From Acanthopleura granulata (lineage: Eukaryota; Mollusca; Polyplacophora; Chitonida; Chitonidae), in the NCBI GenBank assembly GCA_016165875.1, contig JABBOT010000033.1:2575575-2639574 (forward strand): a stretch of DNA of 64,000 nt, read 5' to 3'. This document shows positions 47,165 through 59,340 of the stretch, piece after piece. Every line of letters begins with the position of its first letter. Within the stretch, counting starts at the first letter, position 1. The notes under the pieces were generated by a model. The model had not been told where the DNA came from, did no database searches, and saw only the letters and a program-made list of their open reading frames with translations. Both the position numbers and the translations under genes were made by a program.

Positions 47165-47480
47165 GTGATGGCAGTTAATATAACAAGGCTAGACAATGAA
47201 AGCTCCACTGATAAAACCATTGTGGTATGGTGTTACAGTGCAATATAACAAAGGCAGTTAGGCAGGGTTGCACCATCTGCCCAGAACTGTTTAGTTTGTT
47301 TTGTCTGGATAACAGTACAATAAAACATCTCAGCAAAGGTTTGAAGGGAGTAAAAGTATGCACACTGAATGAACTGTATAGAAGATACTGTTTGCTCCCG
47401 AATTGGCAACAAAGACAATCCCACACGTCAAAAAGCCACCCAGACAGAGTTGTTAACCTTATGCCCTGAAAGTCTCTTAT
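47165..47480 (+). pseudogene. Decayed non-LTR retrotransposon reverse-transcriptase fragment
   Basis: One + strand frame (47227-47469) reads A-V-R-Q-G-C-T-I-C-P-E-L-F-S-L-F. This matches the RT motif region of LINEs (usually G-V-[RK]-Q-G-C-x-L-S-P-x-L-F-x-[LI]) in spacing and key residues. About 35 residues later the region expected to hold the catalytic Tyr-x-Asp-Asp is degraded and split between two frames. Upstream and downstream RT or endonuclease sequence was not found. It is probably an old 5'- and 3'-truncated copy. The minus-strand 204-residue open frame over this interval is a shadow. Confidence 0.45.
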
Positions 47481-47789
47481 ATAAATTTGAATGGGAGCAA
47501 AAAAATGAAATCCTGTTTTACATAGATTTCCAGGTGTTATATTTAAGAGCTCTGCTCTCTGACCTTGGTAATTCTCTTTAGGTCTGTTCAGATGCAAATT
47601 CAAAAGGTGTTTTGTAAGGTAATTCAGTTCAAATATCTGTTCAGTGCTATGGTGAGGAGATTCAATTGAATGAATGTAATGGAGAGGCCGATTTGACTGC
47701 ACAACCTGGTGGATTGAATACATGTTCGTGCTGTCAGAAAATGTTATTAATAAATACCAGCATGAAGAAATGAATAAATTAATTAACAA

Positions 47790-50550
47790 TTAATAAATAC
47801 CAGCATGAAAAAAGGTTGAAATTAGTTGGTTATAACATCAAAATGGCCTGTATTTCATGGTTTATTGACGTACCTAGTGTAGTGATATGAGGCCTGATTA
47901 TAGTACTTGTGTACATCTGAAATGATGCATGCTTTGATTTAACACACATGTGCTTGATGCTGTAAATATAACGAAATTGATGGAGTGAAAAATAAGACAT
48001 ATGTGCATGTATCCCCACACGTCATGCATCGTTTAATAAGCTTCACTAGTATGCTGTGACAAAATTATCAAAGCATGACTATTTCGTTGCTGTTTTAAGT
48101 ACACATGTATTTCAGTTGTGATCATCACAAGTCTGGAAAACCAAATTATTCTGTTGCATGATACCATCGTTGTGACCATCACCAGAATTCAGGTACAAAC
48201 TCAGATGGTCCTGTTGTAGAAATACAGAAAAATCTTTTTTTTAGTGTGTATAATTTTGATTTGAGTGTTGAGCACAGCTTGGCCATTTTGTTAAGTCTTT
48301 ACGGTTGTGACTGCGTGGGAAATCAAATGTCAGCCTCGACTTAATAAATTTGATCCATTCTACCTTGCTGTAAAGAAATCTTTGTGCTTCTTTGAACTCT
48401 CCATTCAGATCTACTTTGTGAGTAACAAAATGGCATTTGTCATTGGTATGAGAAAGAACACTGCTTTATAATGTAAGCGAAATACATTGCACATAGGCAT
48501 GTACATGTATGTACACCTTTTTCGAGAGAAGAATTAAAAAAAGAATTCTGATGGAAAAGTAGTTATAATGGTCTTCACTTAAAACTGGTACAAAAGTGAT
48601 CTTCACTTAAAACTGGTACAAAAGTAAAATACATTTTGCACCCAGTTAGCATGTTTGACCGTTCAGCTTGGAGAAGTCTGGTATCGGAGAAGTATCATTT
48701 TGCGAGATTGCATTGTGGCATGCAGGTGGTAAACTGACACTGTAAACACTTCAGGGATCTGTACATGGGGAAGGATTCTATGTCATTGTTGTCACATTTG
48801 AACCCCCCATTGGCCATTCAGATCCTGGGAAACATTGAATGACGCAAGGACAAAGGACAGACAGATTTGTAATCTTGTCAAGATCCATGACAGCCCTGCA
48901 CATTTGACAGGATCGTCATTTCAGGTCATTGACATGATAGACCAGGTTGAGTATTCACAGTACCTACTGTAAAGCTGGGATACACAGAGGGCTGAATGTG
49001 CGTACATGCTCACAGAATGTGCAGTGTACCGCTCACCATTGGGCAGGTGGCATCTTTTTTAATCCTGGCAAGGTAGCTCAAGTGTGAAGCAGGACCGTCA
49101 GCCATTGTTAAATCAAAATTCGATTGTAGCACTCTGCCTACAGCGTTGAAGTGTGTTAGCTCTTGTTGTTACATCACCGTCATTAATGTCATGTCATTTT
49201 GGTTGAGCTAAGAAAGGAACGTTTGACGTGCATAAAATGACGTCAAGGACCCTTTGACCGTTCCTCATTCCAAGTTATTGTTTTAGGTTCAGAATTGACC
49301 ATGCTTAACCCTAGTTCCTCAACCCTAGTTCCTCAACCCTTTCTCACATGTGAAAAGATAACCTACAGTGCATTTAACTTATACCCACTTTCAGTTTCAG
49401 TTTTGGAGGCCAAACCGCATGGTTTTGCTACGTTTAGAGCTTTACAAAAAAAGTATAGTTTTATCAGAATAATGATAATGAATGGTTGGTAGTGGTTGGT
49501 TATTTTGCACAGTTTTGCACAGTTTTTAATACAATGCATTAATGAGTTCACCATGGACCTGTTGCCGAACGTTCCTTTGGGACTGCGTGGTGCCTGCAGT
49601 CTTTGTAGTCCTTGTAATCTTAATTGTGTCTGACTTTCCTCTTCCAATTAAAACCTGTGTCCGAATTCATATTCACCCTCCCAAGGTCGTCTGATATAAT
49701 TTATTACATATCCATTGATCTTGTGCCTTGTTTCCTGAACGGTACCAACGTTTTAAAGTCTGTTGTAACATAACTTACGTTCTCGCTAGCAGAGTTATAA
49801 AATGTTATAAAAAGTTATAAATGCAGCATGATTGCAATCCTAATAATGAAATAAAGTACATGCACAGGACATGCAGGATGCAGACATGTAAATGATGAGA
49901 TGAAATTGTGTTCTGTACTGTACACTGATCTGATTCTGCGTATATGTAGGTATATACATCAGTCCACGTTTTGATTCCTTAGCAGACGTATGTGCAGTTG
50001 TATCAGAACAAGAGATCTGTTAAAACGGGTCTTCATTGTTGGCAGTTATCTGTATTTCAGTATGCTGGTAAACATGCGTTTTATCTTGTTTTGTTGGCCT
50101 ACATGTATTTATCACTTTATAATTATGAGTTGATGTATTCCCTGAAAGAATGACCGATTCTCTGTTGAAGAGTATCATATTTTATATAGTAATGGGAGTA
50201 GGTCAAAGACCTACAGATGTTCTCCAGGGACTGTTTGTTCAGGATGTGGTTTATCGGTATTGAAGTTACCCCCCCCCCCCCAAAAAAAAAAGAACACTTT
50301 TTTACTTCCAAAAGTGTAAACAGTTTTTGGGAGTTTTTTTTGGCCACTTGGGACTTTAATGCTACTTCAAGAATTGTACTTGTAATTTGATGCTTGGCGT
50401 TAAATCACGTTTTGATGATTCGGTTCACTTACGATTCATACTGAAAGTTTCTGAGGACTGCTCAGAATTTTGGGGGCGAGTTCCTTTTTGAGTGCATTCA
50501 GCTTTATTACCTCATGGGGGCCCCGGATTAATGGAAAGGGAGACTTATAT
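47790..50550. other. No gene recognised
   Basis: A perfect 28-bp direct duplication of TCTTCACTTAAAACTGGTAC plus eight bases lies at 48572-48627. A diverged ~56-bp duplication lies at about 48114-48215. A C tract followed by an A tract lies at about 50270-50291. No exon or SINE was seen. Confidence 0.45.
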
Positions 50551-50942
50551 GTTTGTATACATGTTTACATGTGTGTTGACAGATTGGTTTGTGTACATGT
50601 TTACATGTGTGTTGACAGATTGATTTGTATACATGTTTACATGTGTGTTGACAGATTGATTTGTATACATGTTTACATGTGTGTTGACAGATTGATTTGT
50701 TGACAGATTGATTTGTATACATGTTTACATGTGTGTTGACAGATTGATTTGTATACATGTTTACATGTGTGTTGACAGATTGATTTGTATACATGTTTAC
50801 ATGTGTGTTGACAGATTGATTTGTTGACAGATTGGTTTGTATACATGTTTACATGTGTGTTGACAGATTGATTTGTATACATGTTTACATGTGTGTTGAC
50901 AGATTGATTTGTATACATGTTTACATGTGTGTTGACAGATTG
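50551..50942. repeat. Minisatellite, 36-bp unit x10 with 124-bp higher-order period
   Basis: The unit is TTTGTATACATGTTTACATG plus TGTGTTGACAGATTGA. ATGTTTACATG starts at 50561, 50597, 50633, 50669, 50721, 50757, 50793, 50845, 50881 and 50917. A 16-bp partial unit TTTGTTGACAGATTGA is inserted twice, giving the 124-bp period. The units abut directly, so this is not a CRISPR array. Confidence 0.95.
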
Positions 50943-53124
50943 AAGTATTTCATAATAGTCCACAGAAAAAAGGACACAGTCATGGCCTGGTAAGTGCTAC
51001 TGCCAGGCGGGAATCAGGTCAATGCTAAAGCTGCAAAGGTCAAGTCTGTCAGGCTAAATTCTGGCAAATAAGAAAAGATACCTTCATGCCCAGTTAGGCG
51101 TAGCATTGGCTTTTGCCCCATGTATTATGTTTGACCTGCATGGCTCTGATCATGTGTGACCGGTAAACTAAAGTAGAGCCACTTTACAGTTAACCTTACT
51201 CCGAGGTTTGTAGACCGTGGATGCGAACAAAAGCCATACACAGTGTACTTACAATCTGTACTAGCATTGGTCTGTGTCCTAGTACATCTGCATACGTGTA
51301 CACACTTCTGACTTGCGGCCTAAGAGCGACGTGTATAGTTCCAAAGGCTTGGTCCATTTTCATTGTTATCATATGGACATTTATTAAACGCGATTACGAC
51401 TTCGTGATTTGAACAATAGTTTACTGCTCTAGTTTACTCTTCATGCTGCAGTGCTTTGAATTGTCTGGGAGTATTTTTCACAGAGAGAAATAAGACGTGT
51501 TCACGGCACGTACAGCAGTGGCCTGTATTCCAATATTTACACACATATTTATGACAGTAAATAAAGCCGTAACTGTTGGGTTTTACTTTCGAACTCCCAG
51601 TTTTGCAGTGTTTTCCAAAGCTGGTCTGGTGAACGGCCCCACAAATCAGTTCGGGCCTGATGGCCTTTTTAAACTGTGACCACTTGTTTATAATGTGCAT
51701 TATACAGTTGTTTGTGTTGGTGTCTCGTAAGAGATGGTTTAAGGTCTTAGATTCTCAGAATTTTTTAGCATGCTTGGAAATGTGTATATATACTGTGTAT
51801 GTATGTATGCTTGGATCGTTAATGCCATACTAAACAATTTTTCAGTGACATGAAGGCAAGGAGTCCTTAGTATTTATTCTTGGAAATATGAAAAACATGA
51901 CAATTATCAAATATGAGTTGACGGTTGAAGAAAATTAAAAAGATTAACAGAAATGCCTTCGTTTTTATGTTGTAAAAGGTTTGATACTTGAAAAAAAAAA
52001 ATGTGTAGCTGATATGAGCGTTATGCAACTTGATACAGTTTATGATTCAACAGACAAAGCTGGCAGCATGCAGGGAGACGTTTGGACCTGTGTAATATTT
52101 GGAAAAGTAGATCGACAATTAAAACCTACATGTCGCTGTGTGGTGTGACCCAGACATGAGCAGAGACATCGTTCACTTAATATGTGCATGATGTTTACCG
52201 TTGAGTGATTTCACAAAAGCAATGTTGCAGGGGTTAAAACGGCATAAAACCTGTCATGTTATTACCGTGGGAACTGCATGTAAATTGAACTACAGATGTA
52301 CATGCACAGTTGAAACTGCCGATACAAAACACAGGAGAGTGTCACTTATGATTTTTCTTCCGAAGTTTTGAGCAACCGTGTCATTGTGCAGCCAGTTGAA
52401 CAAAATGAATTTCCTCGTTTGATTATCTTCATTGGTGATGAGTAATCCTTGTTAAAGATGAATGAGAAGATACAAGCAAAAGGAGCATGTTGTAAAATAC
52501 ACTGGCAGATAATTGCTGCATTGTTTTTATACCTCAGGTAAGAACCAGTCGCTGGAAATTTGCATATGTCTTGACTGGTTCCCCATTATTGGGTTTAATT
52601 GGCTTAGCAGGGTGTGTGATGGTTTTTGAATTCGATTTGTGAAACCTGCATCCATTCAGGTTTCTGTACATATGTGAACCATGATGCTAATCTTTTCATC
52701 CATCAGATATATATATATATTATATATTATTATGATATATATGTATATATAATTATTATTATAAAATTAAAATTAATAAAAATAAAATTTTACATTACAG
52801 TACATGCACATTTTCGCTGGTTTCTGGTCACGATGGAAAAAGTCTCTATGCTGTATGTTTACCGCTAATTTGATATGTGGATGTTTTTATGATTCCCCTG
52901 ACCTCACTGTTTTGGGTGCCCGTTGGGAATTAGAGGTCACATATATCATCCAGATGGCTGTTCAGACTGTCTTTACTGTATTTAAGCTCACAGCAGTTTT
53001 CTTCCATCAGTATTGGATATCGACACATTCGGATTAACAGGTACTTTTCTTCCCTTCTGAATTGCTGTGATTCAGTTGACTACTGCATTATGACAGATAT
53101 ATAAACGCGCAAGGACATGAAACC
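50943..53124. other. No gene recognised
   Basis: An AT-rich TATATA/ATTATT stretch lies at 52706-52790. A minus-strand frame at 51434-51700 is Cys/His-containing but unsupported. An A-rich tract lies at about 51991-52000. Confidence 0.45.
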
Positions 53125-53270
53125 TGCAGATGGCTGTGAGTGGCACCTCCCCACCACTCTCCGCCCCCTTAGACTCTGGCAGGTTTCCTCCCAGGATGAT
53201 GCTGGCTGCCGTCATATGAATGTAATATTCTTGAGGAAGGCGAAAGGCACCGTGCAAATAAATCGATAAT
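53125..53270 (+). mobile_element. SINE family A, degenerate 3' portion
   Basis: AACCTGCAGATGGCTGTGAG, AGGTTTCCTCCCAGGATGAT, GCTGGCTGCCGTCATATGAA and AATATTCTTGAG are followed by an AAATAAAT-like end. Confidence 0.6.
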
Positions 53271-53577
53271 TCAAAAAATCATTTGCGTTAAGCGACTAGA
53301 TATATGTATGTATTTGATCATTGAGTCTTGGTGAGAGTAAAACAAGTTTGTGACGTTGTTGACACCAACTTTGGAACACATACATGTGCATTTGACTTGA
53401 CTTAATTCTGGAAAATCATTCCAAGAAAGCAGCTTTAAAAAGTTAGTAAAATTAATTTGCGATATAACAGAAGTTGTCTTTCCCCTGATTCTTTTGTGAT
53501 ATTTTTGTTTTATTTCACTTCTTTAGGAGTAGACATTCCATGCTATTTTGTCATGAGGAGGAAATAAGTTAGAAGAA

Positions 53578-53731
53578 CTTGTGTATCTGTTATCACACAG
53601 TCACCACTTGTGTATCTGTTATCACACAGTCACCACTTGTGTATCTGTTAGCACACAGTCACCACTTGTGTATCTGTTATCACACAGTTACCACTTGTGT
53701 ATCTGTTATCATACAGTCACCACTTGTGTAA
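53578..53731. repeat. Minisatellite, 29-bp unit x5
   Basis: GTGTATCTGTTATCACACAG plus TCACCACTT, with starts every 29 bp from 53581. Confidence 0.95.
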
Positions 53732-54129
53732 AATTACATGTGGATACAGAGAGTGGGTATGAAAAATCACAGCAACATCCTGATATAAATTACCGTTGTA
53801 GATGGAAGATTGCATAAAATTAGCACCAGTAAATTACGCATAGTTATAATCAGGTTATGTACGTCATACAATTTGCCTCGAGTGGTGCACAGTGTTTTAT
53901 GAATCACAGCATTTTTGTGTGGGTTGCATTTACGTGGAGGTGTGAGGGAATGTGTTTAGGATAGACATGTACAGCAGTTTAAGCTGATAATTTCATTGTG
54001 TACCGTAAAACTGGTGCTCCGCTGTATGTAGGTCCCCCTGCATATACTAAAGTATTACATAATTTTACTTCTGACACGCACTGTCCAGCTGACATTGTAC
54101 TGCAGGGCACTCTGTGGTAATTGCTGTAT

Positions 54130-54815
54130 ACTCTATGGCTACTGCACCATACTATGGGATAACATTGCGATACTGACTGGCTGTGTGGTAACATTGTGGT
54201 ACTGTCTGGCTTTGTGGTAACATTGCGGTACTGTTTAGGTTTGGTGGGGTAACATTTTGGTATGGTCTGGCTGTGTGGTAGCACTGTGGTACTGTCAGGC
54301 TGTGTGGTAGCATGGTGATACTCTCTGGCTATGTGGTAACATTGTGGTACTGTCTGGCAGTGTGGTATCCCTGAGATACTATTTGGCTGTGTGGTGACAC
54401 TGTGGTGCTGTCTGGCATTGTGGTATCCCTGAGGCACTGTTTGGCTGTGTTGTGACACTGTGGTACTGTCTGGCAGTGTGGTATCCTTGAGGTACTATTT
54501 GGCTGTGTGGTGACACTGTGGTACTGTCTGGCAGTGTGGTATCCCTGAGATACTATTTGGCTGTGTGGTGACACTGTGGTGCTGTCTGGCAGTGTGGTAT
54601 CCCTGAGGTACTATTTGGCTGTGTGGTGACACTGTGGTACTGTCTGGCAGTGTGGTATCCCTGAGATACTATTTGGCTGTGTGGTGACACTGTGGTACTG
54701 TCTGGCAGTGTGGTATCCCTGAGGTACTATTTGGCTGTGTGGTGACACTGTGGTACTTTCTGGCTGTGTGATAACACTGGCACTGTCTGGCTGTGTGGTA
54801 GCACTATGGTACTGA
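54130..54815. repeat. Minisatellite, ~58-bp unit, degenerate at its left end
   Basis: The unit is ACTGTCTGGCAGTGTGGTAT plus CCCTGAGGTACTATTTGGCT plus GTGTGGTGACACTGTGGT. The left 200 bp have shorter TGTGTGGTAACATTGTGGTACTG-like units from which the longer unit may have grown. Confidence 0.88.
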
Positions 54816-54983
54816 GCCCAGCTACTGAGGCATTAAGTCCCATGTACACTACCCTAGCTCACTGACAGTAGTCAATGAGAACAGTCTTACTGCATGTTGC
54901 AGAACATCTCATGCCATGAGGTCAGATCTTTGCTTACAAATCTTCTAATAATTACCTATGGCCTCCATTTTACCAAACTGGGA

Positions 54984-54986
<3 letters not shown>

Positions 54987-55017
<31 letters not shown>
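54987..55017. repeat. Poly-T tract, ~31 bases
   Basis: An uninterrupted T run. It could be the reverse of a retroposed poly-A tail, but no adjacent gene copy was recognised. Confidence 0.9.
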
Positions 55018-55019
<2 letters not shown>

Positions 55020-56056
55020 CACCATGAAGGTGATTGACAATTAAACCTCAACTGCATGTCGAGAAAAGTATTTGTATAGACTTATGTGACTGGCATGAAC
55101 TGTGACTTTACCATGATAAAGTCTGAGCATTATACAGTGTGATTACATACGTCATATGTGTGTGTGAGATTGAGTATTTCCCAGCCAGACATGCCTGTAT
55201 TACTTACATACATTGCTTATGTATACCATTTCAGGGGGTTTATTCCGTTTTCCCAGATCCCACGCTTTATGCATGTAGGTAATGTTTATATGGCCTGCAT
55301 TTTACACAGCTTACCCCATAACAAACACTGCAGACCCGCCGTTTGGCTGTCTGCCAGGTTTATTTTCAGGTTACTGAGATTTGTGTGGATCTGCATACTG
55401 TGTTTGACCTAGAGTTTGCCTTTTCTCACCTGACACGTTTTCTCCGATTGATTCACTCACCTTAATAGCAGCCGCTTACGATTTTTTGTTTTGTTAAGTT
55501 TGATTACTAAATTCCTTCGTAGGAGAACTGAAGTATTGCCTTGGAAAGTATCATTTTACATCTGGTCATTTTTAAGGGTTTGTCCGCTTCCGAAAATGCT
55601 GGTTTACAGGCGAAAACTTCAGGTGAAATACCTTATGTAAATGCAAGTTCCACAGTATTAACTGCGTAGGAGGACAACGGCAATGTCGTGTGGTTACATC
55701 TGGATACATGTTCATATGCACAACTCTCTGATGTGCTACGTCTCGGCACGATACGGCTGAGATATTAGCGAAGTGGTGCTAAGCCACGCTCATTCATTCA
55801 TTCTGATGTGCTACTGTGGCTACGGTATGAGCACATTACTGCGACGACAACTTGAGTGGTTTAGAACTGGAAGTCTAGAACTGCTAGAACTTCATGTACA
55901 TCTGCATGTGCATGTAGCTGTGATACAATGTAACAGTGTGTCTTTGGCCTCAGATAAAGACATGTATACCACACCATACATGTGTACACATTTCAATATG
56001 GGCACTTAAAGTTTTGTAATATTTCTTGTATATATTGTATTTCTTTCTTTGCACTC
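55018..56056. other. No gene; SINE family T tail at 55743-55803
   Basis: GGCACGATACGGCTGAGATA, TTAGCGAAGTGGTGCTAAGC and CATTCATTCATTC match the other family T tails. The rest is AT-rich. Confidence 0.5.
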
Positions 56057-56172
56057 AAGAAAATGTCACTCACATATATAGAACGGCAGCCGGCATTAGG
56101 GTGGTAGGAAAGCGGGTAGTGCCCGGGGGAAACCCACGACCATCCGCAGGTGGCAGACCTTCCCATGCACAT
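56057..56172 (-). mobile_element. SINE family A, 3' part, interrupted by another SINE
   Basis: The minus strand has GGGAAGGTCTGCCACCTGCG, GATGGTCGTGGGTTTCCCC, GGGCACTACCCGC and a diverged tail. The right side is cut where SINE family B begins. Confidence 0.7.
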
Positions 56173-56177
56173 ACGAA

Positions 56178-56524
56178 TGAATGAATGCTTATTGTTTAAC
56201 GCCCTACTCAAGGAGGTTTCACCTACACAAAGGCGGTGTCTCCTAGGTGTAGGACGGATTTCCACCGTATCTTTTATCTGGTGCTGCCTCACCAAGACGA
56301 CTCGCCAAAGACACCCAACAAGCCCCCTCACCCAGTCACATTATACTGACACTGGGCAGACCAGTCCACCCTCTATCCTCTTATTGCTAAGCGCCGAGCA
56401 AGGAAGCAGGATGTACCATTTTTTTAAAGTCTTTGATATGACCCGACCCAGGTTTGAACCCAGATCTCCCTGTCCGAAAGCGGACGCTCTACCAACTGCG
56501 CTATCTAAAGCAACTGCACGGGTG
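56178..56524 (-). mobile_element. SINE family B, full-length tRNA-derived copy with 15-bp target duplication
   Basis: The minus strand starts with a clear tRNA-like head: TAGATAGCGCAGTTGGTAGA (A-box) and GATCTGGGTTCAAACCTGGG (B-box). A ~250-bp body and a CTTGAGTAGGGCGTTAAACA tail with (CATT)n follow. Direct repeats CCATGC(A/G)CATACGAA flank it (56163-56177, 56525-56539) with one mismatch. The tail resembles that of family A (CTTGAGTACGGCGTAAAACA), consistent with one partner LINE. Confidence 0.85.
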
Positions 56525-56539
56525 CCATGCGCATACGAA

Positions 56540-58686
56540 AGTATTGTAATAAAACTGTGCACTGCAAATTAGTATTAATCTTAAATTAATTTCATATGCA
56601 TTCCCAGCCAAAGACTTCCATTTTTATTTTAACCTAAAATTTGTTTAATTTAAAATTTTAAAAAAGTTCATGCACGTTAGTCTCTTGAAACATACATGTC
56701 TTCATCAATTCTATGGCCCCCCCCAGATTTCTGTTCAAACAGTTGAAGTCATTGTACAAATGTAGTTCAAGAAGTGGACATCTGAATTTAGTGTACTCAT
56801 GTTCTCACGGACTGTCTACATGTACAGGTAGCTATGAATACACGGATCTTTGAGTGTACTTGCGCTTGTGTGTGCCTTAGATTCACAATTTTCAGAATTG
56901 TGAATAGAAATGTTTTAAGTAAATGTACCTGTTCAAATTCTGCGATAATGTGGTGAAGAAGAGATTACATTTAAAAATAGACCTGACTGTTGGCGTGCTA
57001 AGGCAGGATTCCATTCTGTGTGTTCTTGTTTAGTGTACGCATCACCGCCCTGTATAGTACAGCGCTTTTCACAAGGACAGTGTGAAGAATGAAAGGCCTT
57101 GAGACTCTAAAGCAAGTGCAGAATTATTTAATACACCTCTGCATGAATCGAGGACGATTTCACAACGTAGTGATTCATGACTTTAAATGATTTTAGCTAT
57201 GTACATGCAGAGTGTGAGTCAAAATTTAAAACCTTTCGGGGTAATGTGTAGTATTAGGCCATGGAAGTTCAAATAGACTGATAGTAAATGACTTAACATT
57301 TCAACGCAAAAGTGTTGTTTTAGAGTCAGATAAATAGCATAAAGTACGATGTGTTATTTTTCGCTCGGAAGCTTACATTTTTTCCGCTAGGATATCTCCT
57401 TTCCTTCCTGACAAACTTCAAAATGCCTCCCTGACGTGAGAAGAACTCTCTGAACCAGTCAAATTGTGTAACTTTAATAGTCTCAGAAGAAATTTGAGAT
57501 CCTAAAAATTCAAGTCCTTCCAAGTGTTCATGTCTTAGCAGTATCATGATGCATCAGATTTGAAGTAAGTCATAACTGACTGTATGCAGAATTAATTGGC
57601 TAAGGACAGCTTGAAGTCTTCGTTAGAAATTGTTTCATGAATTTACATGTAGCTATCCGTAGCTTCTGGACAAGAAAAGTCAAAGTTTGTATAAGAGAGA
57701 ATTAAGTCAAACACTCGTACATGAAAGGGAGACACTGTGGGTTCAGTGGACTTAATCTGGTTTACCTGTAGGTAGGAATTGGAAATTCCTTAGATTCCTG
57801 TGTTGGTGTTAGGGTTATGAAAGCCTAAGTGTTACACTGTACCTACATGTGAGTGTGTTCTGGGCACACATGCCGTGAGAAGTGTTACATATACTACAGT
57901 AAAGAACAAAGGAGCACACGGCTGTGCACCGTTTCATGTTAAAGGCTGTGAATTTGTATGTCTGATCATTTCTCCCAGCTGGTTAGTGAGAATTTAAATT
58001 TTTCGGCATTCGCATGTCATCTTTTATTAAATACTGTTCAGTGTGTTAATTTATGATATTTGAGGGTACAAACAATTTCAGACTTTTTTTCACGCAAATT
58101 AAAAGATTACTTCTCGTGTGAATATATGCACAAGTCCTTTTTCATATTTGTTATTAAGTCCAGCCACTGCAGTTATGGCTGCCAGTTTGGTTACCGTAGC
58201 AACGGTCACCTCTCTCATTGTGTCAAGTTGAGGGGGGAACTCTTTTGAAGTGGAGAGCATAAGTGGGAGATCGTGACACACTGACAATGAGACAGCAGGA
58301 TAAAAGTGACGGGCCTTTGCCCGTGAAAAGTTTGTTTACTTCAGTGTGGGTTAGACGAACTAGAGGCCTGAATGTTGGTTTGTAAAATATATGTCAACGA
58401 CTTCAAGAAGCCTCTGTTCCTTATCTGGATTTCCGTGCGAAAAACCGCTCGAAAGATAAATTGCATTGTGATGGGAGTTTATTTTTTTTTATTATTTTTG
58501 TCCTGTTTTCACCACCCCTGTAACAGTTTGCACCTGTGATCAATGTAGAACGTGTTGAATTGAAAAGTTTCTCCAGTTTTGTAAAAGGGACATGTGTGGA
58601 GATGTAGGTTAAATTCATTAATTGCAGATTACATTTAAATTAAATGTGGAAGATGCTTCTGCAAGCTGCTTTGGTTTTTAGAATGG
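56540..58686. other. No gene; one RFX X-box-like site
   Basis: GTTACCGTAGCAAC at 58190-58203 matches the RFX X-box pattern (GTTACC, 2-bp gap, GCAAC-type half). The rest is AT-rich without recognised features. Confidence 0.45.
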
Positions 58687-59001
58687 TTTTTAGTGCAGCG
58701 TTTGATGTAATAGCCATGAAACACTTACTCAACTCCTGCGATTTATGACCAAAAAATTCAAACTTTAAATTTAAAAGCTCATTGTTTCGGGCTTGAAAGG
58801 TGACAAAGACTCACATTAATGTTTCACTTTTGTCTGTTATGCATTTCATATGGCGACGAGAGAAGTAAATGTTAAAATTGTATTTCACATTTCAAGCCCA
58901 AAACAATGAGCTTTTAAATTTAAAGTTTGAATTTTTTGGTCATAAATCGCAGGAGTTGAGTCAGTGTTTCATGGCTATTGCATCAAACGCTGCGCTAAAA
59001 A
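58687..59001. mobile_element. Large foldback: 112-bp inverted arms around a 91-bp centre
   Basis: The left arm 58687-58798 and right arm 58890-59001 are reverse complements with only a few mismatches (ends TTTTTAGYGCAGCG / CGCTGCGCTAAAAA). The centre has no coding content. It is probably a MITE or a foldback insertion; RNA from the intron would form a long hairpin. Confidence 0.88.
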
Positions 59002-59340
59002 CGTGGACATATGTAAGCTGCCTTTATTTGTGGAATTTCCCTCAGGTTCTTTTAATTCTTGAAAAGATTGTACTTTTTGTACGTTCCATAAAAAATTAGG
59101 GAAGTAGATACAGTACACATTTCACGGATGCTTGTCTTATCTGTGGTGACGCGTTTGCACGATTCTGAATGATTCATCCCCCAGAATAATAATGTCTGTG
59201 CATCCAATTTATATCCTGTTTTGATTAAGCTTCTGGAGATAATACAGGGACTGTGCCGATGTATGTGACTCTACACTGTAACTGTTGATTCACTGTTCTC
59301 AGAGAAAAGGTAACAGTGGGGATAGCCTTCAGCTCATGTT

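Noticed and set aside
47175..47789. 204-codon minus-strand frame
   Set aside because: Shadow of the plus-strand reverse-transcriptase relic and flanking AT-rich sequence; no motif of its own.
50551..50942. CRISPR-like 36-bp repeats
   Set aside because: Units abut without spacers, and the genome is eukaryotic.
51434..51700. Minus-strand Cys/His-rich frame suggesting a zinc finger
   Set aside because: Cys/His spacing fits no known finger, and GGCCCGAACTG/GGGGCCGTTCACC look like repeat ends; the opposite strand is also open.
2112..56524. tRNA genes at the A-box/B-box matches
   Set aside because: The tRNA-like parts are heads of SINE copies with cores and tails; none folds into an intact cloverleaf by eye.
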